This document shows positions 17,418-25,625 of a DNA stretch of 64,000 nucleotides, piece by piece. The position numbers and the translations under genes are program-made. The stretch spans positions 1,302,001 to 1,366,000 of the forward strand of contig NZ_CP041660.1 of assembly GCF_007289895.1 (NCBI RefSeq), given 5' to 3'. The notes beneath the pieces are model-generated. The model was not told where the DNA came from. It saw only the letters and a list, made by a program, of their open reading frames with translations, and made no database searches. How positions within the stretch are numbered: the stretch's first letter is position 1; each line of letters begins with the position of its first letter. Origin of the DNA: Catenovulum sediminis. Lineage in GTDB: Bacteria; Pseudomonadota; Gammaproteobacteria; Enterobacterales; Alteromonadaceae.

Positions 17418-17434
17418 CGAGTATGATACCCGAC

Positions 17435-18055
17435 TTATTCTTCAGAAGCAGCTTCTTCTTCTTCGTCGTCAGCTGCGCCCTTTTTCTTATCAATCGTTAC
17501 AACTGCAACGTCGTGATCTTCACCTTTAGCCAATTCTACAGAAGAAACGCCTTCAGGGAATTTAACGTCAGATAAGTGTAAAGTTGAACCCAACTCAACC
17601 GTTGCAACATCAACTTCAATAAACTCAGGTAAGTTTTTAGGCAAACAAGCAACTTCAATTTCAGTTAAGTGGTGCGCAACTACGCCACCTGCTTTAACGG
17701 CTGGAGCTGACTCTTCGTTAATGAAGTGAACTGGAACAGTCGTATGCAATTCTTGGCCAGCAACAACACGTTGGAAATCTAAGTGCATAATTTTAGGCTT
17801 AAACGGGTGGCGTTGCATATCTTTAACGATAACATCAGTCGCCTGACCATCAATAACCAAGTTTAATACTTGTGCATAGAAGTGCTCATGCTCTTGAGCT
17901 TGCAAAACTTTGTTGTGCTCTAAAGTTAAAGAAACTGCTTCTTGATCCGCACCGTACAATACAGCAGGAACTTTATCTGCGTGACGTAGGCGGCGGCTCG
18001 CACCTTTCCCCACTTCGCTACGCAGAGTGGCTTGTAATTCGATAGTTGTAGACAT
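17435..18055 (-). CDS. rplY: 50S ribosomal protein L25, long (Ctc) form
   Basis: L25 binds 5S rRNA. This is the 206-residue two-domain type: an N-terminal 5S-binding domain ([27 protein letters not shown]) and a C-terminal TL5/Ctc beta domain ([34 protein letters not shown]). A long acidic tail ([11 protein letters not shown]) ends it. E. coli has only the short form. It is first in the rplY-pth-ychF operon. Confidence 0.96.
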   Translation of the reverse strand: MSTTIELQATLRSEVGKGASRRLRHADKVPAVLYGADQEAVSLTLEHNKVLQAQEHEHFYAQVLNLVIDGQATDVIVKDMQRHPFKPKIMHLDFQRVVAGQELHTTVPVHFINEESAPAVKAGGVVAHHLTEIEVACLPKNLPEFIEVDVATVELGSTLHLSDVKFPEGVSSVELAKGEDHDVAVVTIDKKKGAADDEEEEAASEE

Positions 18056-18194
18056 TATATCTCTCCAAAAAATAAAAACTGCAGCTACTTCGCGACCAAA
18101 ATAGCTACTCTACCCCATTTAGGGCGGCGTAGTTTAGCATCGCAGCTGCATGTTAGAAAGAATTAAATGCATTGATTGAAGAAAAAATGTTCAG

Positions 18195-19001
18195 CTAGTC
18201 ATGCTCATGGTTGAGAATTCTATATAACAGCTGTTTAACCATACCGGGCTCAAAGGGTTTATCACAGATTGCATTGACCCCCGACTGCGCAATGTTCGAT
18301 AAGTGTGTTTCGTTTGCTTCAGAACTCACCATCAAAACCGGCATGTGTGAATGCTGTCCATGCGAGCGGATATATTCAGTTAACTCACGACCATCGACTT
18401 CTGGCATATTGTAATCGGTCACCACCAAATCAAACATTTCATTTTCCAAAATTGTTTGAGCTTGCGCACCATTTTCAGCTTCTGTCATACGCTGGACACC
18501 CAAATTCGCCAACACTCGTTTTATATGATTGCGTGCTAAGCGACTGTCATCCACCACTAATACACGAACATCATGAACATCAAATAAATCCAGTTCTAAT
18601 TCATCGGCGGTTAATAAATCCAGTGTTGAATTGATAGCCGTCCCAAGATGCTCAGCAGTAAACGGTTTCGGCAAAATTGCCACCACCCCTGCTTGTTTAA
18701 ACTCTTCTAATTGAGCTTTTCGATACTCACTGGAAACCAACATAAAAGGCACATCGGAATAGGGTTCAGAATGCCGGATATGATGTAACAACTGCAATCC
18801 TGTTCCATCTGAAAAATGCAAAGCAGAGATAACTAAATCAGGCACACTTTTTAAAATAGATGCGCGTGCAGATTCAACATCTGTTGCTTCAGTGACATGT
18901 ACAATATCTTCCTTTTCTAAAAAGCGCATGATCACTTTTCGTTGAGTAACAGAAGGTTCAACTAATAAAATTGATAAATCCGATGGTGATAGCTGCTGCA
19001 T
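18195..19001 (-). CDS. Two-receiver response-regulator protein, first receiver degenerate
   Basis: The 268-residue protein consists of two CheY-like receiver domains and no output domain. The second (about 145-268) is complete: LVVDDSRLAR, phospho-acceptor D196 in LVVTDYNMPEVDG, and KPF near the end. The first (about 8-130) keeps the fold and the KPF lysine, but the acceptor aspartate is replaced: LVISALHFSDG has Ala at position 60. Its acidic pocket is altered too (LLVEPS). It is divergent from the crsA-crsR pair and probably signals in the same circuit; this is inference. Confidence 0.85.
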   Translation of the reverse strand: MQQLSPSDLSILLVEPSVTQRKVIMRFLEKEDIVHVTEATDVESARASILKSVPDLVISALHFSDGTGLQLLHHIRHSEPYSDVPFMLVSSEYRKAQLEEFKQAGVVAILPKPFTAEHLGTAINSTLDLLTADELELDLFDVHDVRVLVVDDSRLARNHIKRVLANLGVQRMTEAENGAQAQTILENEMFDLVVTDYNMPEVDGRELTEYIRSHGQHSHMPVLMVSSEANETHLSNIAQSGVNAICDKPFEPGMVKQLLYRILNHEHD

Positions 19002-19227
19002 ATTATGACTAACCCTACAACTGAGGCAGCACTGTATTGAGGTGCAAAACCTATATTAAATATTTATTAACAATATGTGAATTAGATAACAGAGTGTCTT
19101 TTAATTCAAGGGGACAAAGCAAATTCACAATCTTTTAAATAGAAATGCACTTCACAACTGGCTAACAGCTGCTAAACTCAAATCAACACAACACTTTGTT
19201 TTCAGCCAATAAATATAGGTTTTACAA

Positions 19228-19533
19228 ATGAGTTTAAGCAAAAGCCTTTCCGCGGACGGAAAAACCTTTACCATTCAAATAGCAGGCAAGTTTGATTTTA
19301 ATTTAGTGCAAGAATTTCGGGCGGCGTACGCCAATATTGGTGATAGCCAACCAAAAGTCGTTGTTGACCTGCGTGACACCGAGTATATGGATTCTTCTGC
19401 TTTAGGTATGTTATTGAACATGCAAAAGAATTTAGGCTCTAAAGTCTCCTCCATTAAAATTGCAAATTGCCGCCCCCAAATTAGGAAAATATTACAAATA
19501 TCCCGTTTTGATAAAAAATTTGAAATCGACTAA
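19228..19533 (+). CDS. crsA: STAS-domain anti-sigma-factor antagonist (CrsA/HsbA-like)
   Basis: A 101-residue single STAS domain. The phospho-acceptor region VVDLRDTEYMDSSALGMLLN carries the DSSALG motif (about 55-60), the site that is phosphorylated to switch partner binding. The gene lies 14 bases before a REC-phosphatase-kinase gene. The same pair occurs as CrsA-CrsR in Shewanella, where it controls sigma-S availability, and as HsbA-HsbR in Pseudomonas, where FlgM is involved. The precise target here is not shown by the sequence. Confidence 0.82.
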   Translation: MSLSKSLSADGKTFTIQIAGKFDFNLVQEFRAAYANIGDSQPKVVVDLRDTEYMDSSALGMLLNMQKNLGSKVSSIKIANCRPQIRKILQISRFDKKFEID

Positions 19534-19547
19534 GGGTAAAAGACACA

Positions 19548-21239
19548 ATGCATATACTCGTGGTTGACGACCAAGAGCTCAATCGAACCATGTTGCAGTA
19601 TATGCTGGAATTGGAAGGGCATCAGGTATCGCAAGCAATACATGGAAAAGATGCAATAGAACGCTTTAGTCAATTAAAACCAGATATCATTCTGCTTGAT
19701 GTCATCATGCCAGAGATGGATGGATTTGAAACCGCCCCTATATTGAAAAGTTTAGCCGGCGAAGTTCACTTACCCATTATATTTTTAACGTCTTTAGATG
19801 ACCAAACCTCGATGCTTCGCTGTCTTGAGGTGGGTGGGGATGACTTTTTAGCCAAGCCATTTGATAAGTTAATTTTATCAGCCAAAATTCAAGCTCATGT
19901 CCGTAGCCGCGAATTAGCCAAAAGAATCTCAGAACAGAACCAGCAGCTCAAATTCCACCAAAATCAGATGGCACGCGAGCATCAAATTGTCGAGCACATA
20001 TTTGAAAATGCACTACGCAGAAATAACGCTCGGCCAGAAATAGTCGACCACTACCTATCCCCAGCATCGACATTTAACGGTGATTTATTGTTAACCAATA
20101 CTAGCCCGCTAGGAGGGACTTACATATTTTTAGGTGATTTTACCGGACACGGCTTAGCAGCCGCTGTAGGTGCTCTACCCACTGCACAAACTTTTTTTGA
20201 ATTAACCGAACGTGGCATGTCTGTTGGAGATATCGCAAAAACAATTAACACCCGCTTATTACAACTACTACCTGACGATATGTTTTGTGCAGCTTGCATA
20301 ATCGAGCTGTCTTGCAGCGCTAAAGCTGCATCTGTTTGGTCTGGCGGAATGCCTGATGTCCTGATTGTCAATGATGAGTTGGGTGTCCGGCATAAAATTC
20401 AATCTCAGCATATGGCATTGGGCATTTTAGAAGGTGACGAATTTGAGCATACCACCATTAACTGCGATTTAACCCCGCAGGATAAATTAATCGTCTTTAC
20501 AGATGGCATTACTGAAACGATGAATCAACATTCAGAAATGTTTGGCGACGATCGTTTAGAACGCGTGTATCAAACAAAACCTCAAAGCCAAATAAAAGAT
20601 TTGATTCAGCACTTAAATGAATTTAGAGATGCTGACGATCAACAAGATGACATCTCAATTGTACAAATTAACTGTATCCCTTCGCCAACCCCATCAGACT
20701 CCAATGCTGACGAGATCCCGCCACTTCCCTGGCAAGTATCCGTCAGCTTAACCCCTGATGATATCAGGCACACAGATCCCGTTGCTCAAATTCTCGATAT
20801 GGTGTCAGCTTTCCAAGGCATGGAAAAACACCGATCTACTTTATTTCTTTTACTGGCCGAAATGTACAATAATTCAGTTGATCACGGTTTATTAAATATG
20901 GACTCTGAAATTAAAGACGCTGAAGATGGTTTTTTTGAATATTATATGCAAAGACAAACCGCACTTGAATCTTTGCAAGCTGGCTTACTGAATATTCAAG
21001 TACGTTATATCCCTGCAGAACAAATCATCCGTCTTTCAATAGAAGATAGTGGTCAAGGGTTTGATACAAAAGCCGCGCAAGAGAAAACCAACGACTCTGA
21101 ACAGCATGGCCGTGGATTAAAACTCATAACTGATTTGGGTAGCAACCTGAAATACGAAAAAGAAGGGCGCGTCATTATCGTGGATTATACGGTTGAATCA
21201 GACAATGTTAACTGGGCCGCAAATGAAATGCCCAGTTAA
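19548..21239 (+). CDS. crsR: Three-domain partner-switching regulator: receiver, PP2C phosphatase, anti-sigma kinase (CrsR/HsbR-like)
   Basis: 563 residues with three domains. The receiver (1-120) has VVDD and acceptor D51 in LLDVIMPEMDG. The SpoIIE-type PP2C phosphatase (about 165-375) has GDLLLTN, LGDFTGHGLAAAVGALP and FTDGITE metal-site motifs. The C-terminal GHKL kinase (about 395-555) has N box LLAEMYNNSVDHGLL, IEDSGQGFD and HGRGLKLI. This order matches CrsR and HsbR. Phosphorylation of the receiver would switch the protein between dephosphorylating and phosphorylating its STAS partner. It is cotranscribed with crsA. Confidence 0.86.
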   Translation: MHILVVDDQELNRTMLQYMLELEGHQVSQAIHGKDAIERFSQLKPDIILLDVIMPEMDGFETAPILKSLAGEVHLPIIFLTSLDDQTSMLRCLEVGGDDFLAKPFDKLILSAKIQAHVRSRELAKRISEQNQQLKFHQNQMAREHQIVEHIFENALRRNNARPEIVDHYLSPASTFNGDLLLTNTSPLGGTYIFLGDFTGHGLAAAVGALPTAQTFFELTERGMSVGDIAKTINTRLLQLLPDDMFCAACIIELSCSAKAASVWSGGMPDVLIVNDELGVRHKIQSQHMALGILEGDEFEHTTINCDLTPQDKLIVFTDGITETMNQHSEMFGDDRLERVYQTKPQSQIKDLIQHLNEFRDADDQQDDISIVQINCIPSPTPSDSNADEIPPLPWQVSVSLTPDDIRHTDPVAQILDMVSAFQGMEKHRSTLFLLLAEMYNNSVDHGLLNMDSEIKDAEDGFFEYYMQRQTALESLQAGLLNIQVRYIPAEQIIRLSIEDSGQGFDTKAAQEKTNDSEQHGRGLKLITDLGSNLKYEKEGRVIIVDYTVESDNVNWAANEMPS

Positions 21240-21253
21240 CCAAACATTATCTA

Positions 21254-22090
21254 TCAAATTTCTTGGTAGATATTTTCATAAACATAATTAGTTGCTTCGA
21301 CAAAGCCTTTGACACTACCACAATCAAAGCGTGTGCCTTTAAACTTGTAACCAATAACTTTGCCTTTTTTAGCTTGCGCTAAAAGTGCATCTGTTAACTG
21401 GATCTCGCCATTTTTACCCGGTGGTGTACTGCGAATAATGTCAAAAATATCAGGTGTTAAGATATATCGGCCAATAATCGCTAAATTTGAAGGCGCATCT
21501 TCTACCGCTGGTTTTTCAACCATATCGGTCACTTGATACTTGTCATCACTGATTTGGTCGCCGGCAATCACACCATATTTAGAAATGGTTTCTTTTGGCA
21601 CTTCCATCAAGGCGATTACTGAACAACCCGTCTCTTCGTGGATTTTTGCCATTTGCGCCATCACGCCTTCGCCGCCAATGGTATCTGGCAAACATAAATC
21701 ATCGGCTAAAATCACCCCAAAAGCTTCGTTGCCCATCAATGTTTCGCCACACAAAATCGCGTGTCCTAAACCTTTCATTTCGGGCTGACGCGTAAAAGAA
21801 AAAATACCATTGTCCATAACATAACGAACAGATTCCAAGTACTTTTCTTTACTCGTACCCGAAATTTCATTTTCCAGTTCGTACGAAATATCAAAGTGAT
21901 CTGCAATAGCGCGTTTCGTTCGGCCGGTAACAAAACCAATATACTTCATGCCGGCTTCTAAAGCTTCTTCAACACCATATTGGATCAATGGCTTATTAAC
22001 AATCGGCAACATCTCTTTTGCCTGCGCCTTAGTGGCCGGTAAAAAACGTGTACCATAACCTGCTGCTGGGAATAAACATTTTTGAACCAT
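21254..22090 (-). CDS. galU: UTP-glucose-1-phosphate uridylyltransferase
   Basis: GalU makes UDP-glucose for envelope and capsule polysaccharides and trehalose. The 278-residue product starts MVQKCLFPAAGYGTRFLPAT, the nucleotidyltransferase signature, followed by KEMLPIVNKPLIQYGVEEA and GVILADDLCLP, and by the metal-site region DCGSVKGFVEATNY. The ATG at 22090 has AAGGAAA seven bases upstream and is preferred over a start seven codons earlier. It is convergent with crsR, with only 14 bases between. Product may feed the capsule locus of this window. Confidence 0.96.
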   Translation of the reverse strand: MVQKCLFPAAGYGTRFLPATKAQAKEMLPIVNKPLIQYGVEEALEAGMKYIGFVTGRTKRAIADHFDISYELENEISGTSKEKYLESVRYVMDNGIFSFTRQPEMKGLGHAILCGETLMGNEAFGVILADDLCLPDTIGGEGVMAQMAKIHEETGCSVIALMEVPKETISKYGVIAGDQISDDKYQVTDMVEKPAVEDAPSNLAIIGRYILTPDIFDIIRSTPPGKNGEIQLTDALLAQAKKGKVIGYKFKGTRFDCGSVKGFVEATNYVYENIYQEI

Positions 22091-22390
22091 ACTTGGTTTC
22101 CTTATTATCAATTTTAAATGTTTTGTGTAACTGTATCTCAGTTAATCCAGAGATAATGCTACGACTTTAAACGAATCTCAAGCCCACGTTGCGGGTTTTT
22201 CCAAAATATATCGATTGCTTCATAAAAGTGCATAACAAACCCAATCGTCTGATTCATTGTAAAACCTGCAAATGACATGCCTATGTCAACAATCGATGAG
22301 ATTTTTAAACTGTCAATTTATCGTAAATCTACTTGATCTTATGCCCAATTAACGGCGTAATATCGGCAAATAACTGAACAAAGGTGAAAT
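22091..22390. other. 300-bp divergent region between galU and the cytochrome b561 gene
   Basis: It holds both promoters. CCCACGTTGCGGG then TTTTT near 22190 on the plus strand looks like a weak hairpin with a T-run but follows no plus-strand gene. Nothing else recognised. Confidence 0.4.
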
Positions 22391-22915
22391 GTGAATTCGA
22401 CAGATAAATACTCAAAATTAACACGTCTTTGTCATTGGTTGAGTGCAATTTTAATTCTGGCTTTGTTTGCCGTTGGCGTATGGATGGTTGAACTAAGTTA
22501 TTATGATGACTGGTATCAAAAGGCACCAGAACAACATAAGAATTTTGGTTTACTGCTGTTATGTATCATGCTCATACGTCTGCTCAGTCGTTTGGTATCT
22601 AAAGCACCCCCGGGTCTGGGCAAAAAGTGGGAACAAACTGCCGCAAAAGTGACTCATATTGCTTTATATATTCTGATATTTTTAATTATTTCAACAGGCT
22701 ACCTTATCTCAACAGCCAGTGGTAAAGATATTATCTGGTTTAATTGGGTTCATGTTCCGCCAATAATAAGCTATCAGGATCAGCAAGCAGATATAGCCGG
22801 TGTTGTTCACCAATATGCAGCATATTTCATGATTTTTTTAGCCGTGATTCATGTTGCTGCGGCACTAAAACATCAATTGATTGACAAACATAAAATACTA
22901 CAAAGGATGCTTTAG
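22391..22915 (+). CDS. Cytochrome b561 (YceJ/CybB family)
   Basis: A 174-residue four-helix membrane cytochrome. Candidate haem ligands are His in RLCHWLSAIL (helix 1), EQHKNFGLL, VTHIALYIL (helix 3) and VIHVAAALKHQ (helix 4). The family transfers electrons between quinol and periplasmic acceptors. It lies 42 bases before a YceI gene, the same pair as yceJ-yceI in E. coli. The start is GTG at 22391 with AGGTG just upstream; an overlapping ATG two bases earlier runs into a stop. Confidence 0.9.
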   Translation: MNSTDKYSKLTRLCHWLSAILILALFAVGVWMVELSYYDDWYQKAPEQHKNFGLLLLCIMLIRLLSRLVSKAPPGLGKKWEQTAAKVTHIALYILIFLIISTGYLISTASGKDIIWFNWVHVPPIISYQDQQADIAGVVHQYAAYFMIFLAVIHVAAALKHQLIDKHKILQRML

Positions 22916-22957
22916 CCTCCTTTGCACCAGTTTTAATTATATATACAGGAGTTAAAC

Positions 22958-23536
22958 ATGAAATCGCTTTATACTGGCTTGCTCGCTTTAAGTTTATTCA
23001 GCGCAAGCGCAACTGCGGCACACTATGTTATTGATGATGATGAAAAAGGTGCGCATGCAGCGGTTAATTTTAAAATAAAACATTTAGGTTATAGCTGGCT
23101 AACGGGCAGATTTAACCGCTTCGAGGGACATTTTAACTACGAGCCTGGAAAACTAGAAGACAGCTCAGTAAAGGTGACAATAGATACCACTAGCGTCGAC
23201 TCCAACCACGCTCGCCGAGACAAACACCTACGTGGTGATGATTTCTTATCAGTGGATAAATTCCCTAAAGCAACCTTTATCAGCAACAGAATCGAAACGA
23301 TAAATGAAGAAGAGTTCAAGATCCACGGCAAGCTGACTTTACATGGCGTAACCAAAGACGTTGTAATCGATGCGACAAAAATTGGTGAAGGTAAAGACCC
23401 GTGGGGTGGATACCGAGCCGGTTTTACAGGCACGACAGAATTAGCGCTGAAAGATTTTGGAATTGACTATAATTTAGGCCCTGCTTCAACACATGTTCAA
23501 TTAGAACTACATGTAGAAGGTATTCGACAAGATTAA
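22958..23536 (+). CDS. yceI: YceI-family periplasmic lipocalin-like protein
   Basis: A 192-residue secreted protein: signal peptide to about ASATAA, then the YceI beta-barrel with DDDEKGAHAAVNFKIKHLG, SWLTGRFNRFEGHF and the run VDSNHARRDKHLRGDDFLSV. The fold binds a polyisoprenoid in homologues. It is partnered with the cytochrome b561 gene and may carry a quinone-like lipid; this is inferred from family and context. AGGAG stands 8 bases before the ATG. AGAGCG...CGCTCT just after the stop may be a weak terminator. Confidence 0.93.
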   Translation: MKSLYTGLLALSLFSASATAAHYVIDDDEKGAHAAVNFKIKHLGYSWLTGRFNRFEGHFNYEPGKLEDSSVKVTIDTTSVDSNHARRDKHLRGDDFLSVDKFPKATFISNRIETINEEEFKIHGKLTLHGVTKDVVIDATKIGEGKDPWGGYRAGFTGTTELALKDFGIDYNLGPASTHVQLELHVEGIRQD

Positions 23537-23758
23537 TTATTAAAGAGCGTAAACTTTGCTTTGCGCTCTAACCCTCCTTTGTTGTAAGACATTTCCCTAT
23601 TTTCACCCCAACAAAATCCCTATCTCAAGTAGATAACTACACCAAAAACAAGCATAACCTATTGATAAAATTGGATATTAAAAATTTTCATTATTGAAAA
23701 ACCATTTTTCAGTTAAAAATAATCTCTTACCTCCTCTTTTGCTAAAAGAAAAAAACGC

Positions 23759-23764
23759 TAATAT
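23759..23764 (+). promoter_or_regulatory. -10 box of the CsrB-like RNA
   Basis: TAATAT lies about nine bases before the predicted 5' end. The -35 region (CTTTTG) is poor, as expected of a promoter that needs an activator. CTTACC at 23726-23731 matches five of six bases of one half of the UvrY/GacA site, and TGTAAG at 23583-23588 matches the other half type; neither is a full palindrome. Confidence 0.5.
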
Positions 23765-23770
23765 ATCTCT

Positions 23771-23952
23771 CGTACGGAACGCAACAGGACACAAACGGAG
23801 TTTGTTGCACCTTGGAGGTGTATTAAGGAATAACGGAAATGCATGAAGCATAACAATGAACATGATGTTCATTTCCACGGAATTGCAGGATGCACATTGG
23901 AAAAGCAGCTAACCGTCCAGGAAACGCCTATTTTTATAGGCGTTTTTCTTTT
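23771..23952 (+). ncRNA. csrB: CsrB/RsmY-family regulatory RNA (CsrA-sequestering)
   Basis: In about 180 bases there are ten GGA motifs, at 23776, 23787, 23797, 23814, 23827, 23835, 23879, 23888, 23899 and 23920, most in ACGGA, AAGGA or CAGGA contexts. Several lie in hairpin loops: ACAAAC-GGA-GTTTGT (23791-23805, perfect 6-bp stem), CACCT-TGG-AGGTG, and TGC-AGGA-TGCA. It begins after a TAATAT -10 box and ends in a strong terminator. This is the pattern of RNAs that titrate the translational repressor CsrA under BarA/UvrY (GacS/GacA) control. It has no protein-coding sense. Both ends are predicted by eye. Confidence 0.85.
23922..23952 (+). terminator. Terminator of the CsrB-like RNA
   Basis: AAACGCCTAT-TTTT-ATAGGCGTTT is a perfect 10-bp stem running into TTTTTCTTTTTT. 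Confidence 0.93.
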
Positions 23953-24182
23953 TTCTGCAGTAAATCACTTTTTGCTATTTAAATTGTAATTTAAACCCCC
24001 ATATTGGCTAAGTCAAAAAATATAGCTTTCACATTGAAGGAAAAACAGTATAGTGCTGGCGCGAAAGCACGATACTGACTATAAATTATAAATGCGTAAT
24101 AATTTATGATTGCTTACTCAAATTCTTTTTGATATAGATAGCCGTCTAGCGATAAGCTGGCGAACGATTTAGGAGAAGTGAG

Positions 24183-24635
24183 ATGCCCGCTGGCACAGAA
24201 AAAAAAGCAACCGGCATAATAGCTCAGGCAGGTTTACAGCCTTACCAGTTAAATGCTGGTGAAGAGTATATGAATGAAGCGCAACTTGAGCATTTCAGAA
24301 AGATACTGACAACTTGGCGCAGCCAGCTTAGAGCTGAAGTCGATAAAACCATGCATCATATGCAAGATGAAGCTGCAAACTTTCCAGATCCGGTTGACCG
24401 AGCGTCACAGGAAGAGGAATTCAGTCTGGAGTTGAGAACACGTGATCGTGAACGAAAACTCATTAAGAAGATTGAGAAAACACTTCAACTTATAGAAAGC
24501 GAAGAGTTTGGTTACTGCGAAGAATGTGGCGTCGAAATTGGCATTCGCCGATTAGAAGCACGACCTACAGCTGACTTATGCATTGACTGTAAAACCCTGT
24601 CTGAAATTAAAGAAAAGCAAAACGCCGGCCTTTAA
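24183..24635 (+). CDS. dksA: RNA polymerase-binding transcription factor DksA
   Basis: DksA enters the RNA polymerase secondary channel and potentiates ppGpp at stable-RNA and biosynthetic promoters. The 150-residue protein has the coiled-coil with the tip motif [11 protein letters not shown] (the DxxDxA acidic tip), and the zinc finger CEECG...CIDC near the C-terminus. AGGAG lies seven bases before the ATG. Length and motifs are standard. It follows the CsrB-like RNA by 230 bases and is linked to gluQ through a hairpin. Confidence 0.97.
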   Translation: MPAGTEKKATGIIAQAGLQPYQLNAGEEYMNEAQLEHFRKILTTWRSQLRAEVDKTMHHMQDEAANFPDPVDRASQEEEFSLELRTRDRERKLIKKIEKTLQLIESEEFGYCEECGVEIGIRRLEARPTADLCIDCKTLSEIKEKQNAGL

Positions 24636-24650
24636 TTGAAGATTGCAAAT

Positions 24651-24679
24651 AGAAAGAAGCACGGCTCGTGCTTCTTTCT
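24651..24679 (+). terminator. Intercistronic hairpin between dksA and gluQ
   Basis: AGAAAGAAGCACG-GCT-CGTGCTTCTTTCT is a perfect 13-bp inverted repeat, followed by only a weak T-rich stretch. In Shigella a terminator at the same place limits gluQ transcription from the dksA promoter; this hairpin looks equivalent. Confidence 0.8.
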
Positions 24680-24691
24680 AATTTACTGAAT

Positions 24692-25543
24692 ATGAATTAT
24701 ATAGGCCGCTTTGCCCCCTCGCCTTCTGGATTACTTCACTTTGGGTCATTGACTGCTGCAATTGCCAGTTATTTAGATGCAAAACACCATCAAGGAAAAT
24801 GGCTGATACGTATCGAAGACATAGATCCACCACGTGAAATGCCCGGCGCAAGTGAAGCCATATTAAAACAGCTTGAAAATTTCGCCCTATTACCAGATGA
24901 AGCCCCCGTCTACCAAAGCCATCGATTGCAGGTTTACCAGCAGCAAATTGATAACTGGTTAAAATCGGGCAATGCATACCCTTGTAACTGTACGCGCAAA
25001 AGACTTAAAACCCTAAAGCATATATATAATGGCGCTTGCAAAAATGCACAACTGCCAACAGAAGGCAATGCAATTCGATTTTGTAATACCACCAGCAAGG
25101 TTGACTTTAACGATAGAATAATTGGACATGTCAGTTTAAAGCGAGATCATGCTGAGCAAGACTTTATTATCAAACGCAAAGATGGGCTTATCGCCTATCA
25201 ACTCGCCGTGGTCTTAGATGACATTGCACAAAACATTACCCATATTGTGCGAGGCGCGGATTTATTAGATACCACAATTTGGCAGCAAGCATTATACAAG
25301 GCACTGAATGCAAAGTACTCCCCTCAGTATGCCCATTTGCCATTAGCATATGCCGCAGACGGGCGAAAGCTAAGTAAACAAAACGGCGCCAAAGCAATAT
25401 CGGCTGAACAGAATAAACAACTGACATTTCATGCATTACAACATTTACAGCAATCCCCGCCTGACAAACTTGCTAACTGGGATGTTAAAGCTCAGCTGCA
25501 ATGGGCAATAGAACACTGGGATCTGACTAAAATTGCCAGATAG
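24692..25543 (+). CDS. gluQ: Glutamyl-Q tRNA(Asp) synthetase
   Basis: GluQ-RS attaches glutamate to queuosine in the tRNA-Asp anticodon. The 283-residue protein is a truncated GluRS: it starts MNYIGRFAPSPSGLLHFGSL (HFGS being the HIGH motif), has zinc ligands in YPCNCTRKRL and YNGAC, and KLSKQNGA as the KMSKS motif. It lacks the anticodon-binding domain, as expected. The ATG at 24692 is chosen; a GTG eight codons upstream lies within the dksA-gluQ hairpin. No clear ribosome-binding site precedes it, consistent with low expression. Confidence 0.95.
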   Translation: MNYIGRFAPSPSGLLHFGSLTAAIASYLDAKHHQGKWLIRIEDIDPPREMPGASEAILKQLENFALLPDEAPVYQSHRLQVYQQQIDNWLKSGNAYPCNCTRKRLKTLKHIYNGACKNAQLPTEGNAIRFCNTTSKVDFNDRIIGHVSLKRDHAEQDFIIKRKDGLIAYQLAVVLDDIAQNITHIVRGADLLDTTIWQQALYKALNAKYSPQYAHLPLAYAADGRKLSKQNGAKAISAEQNKQLTFHALQHLQQSPPDKLANWDVKAQLQWAIEHWDLTKIAR

Positions 25544-25625
25544 CGTGCAAATAATCAACGAATATACCCATTTGTAACAGATTGTTATATCATTGCGCCA
25601 GAATTTTTTATGGAAGGGCAGAACC

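Noticed and set aside
19155-19175. Possible sigma-54 promoter upstream of crsA (TGGC...TGCT)
   Set aside because: The distance between the GG and GC elements is one base too short, which normally abolishes sigma-54 function.
23678-23878. 66-codon minus-strand open frame
   Set aside because: It lies antisense to the CsrB-like RNA and its promoter and has no recognisable product.
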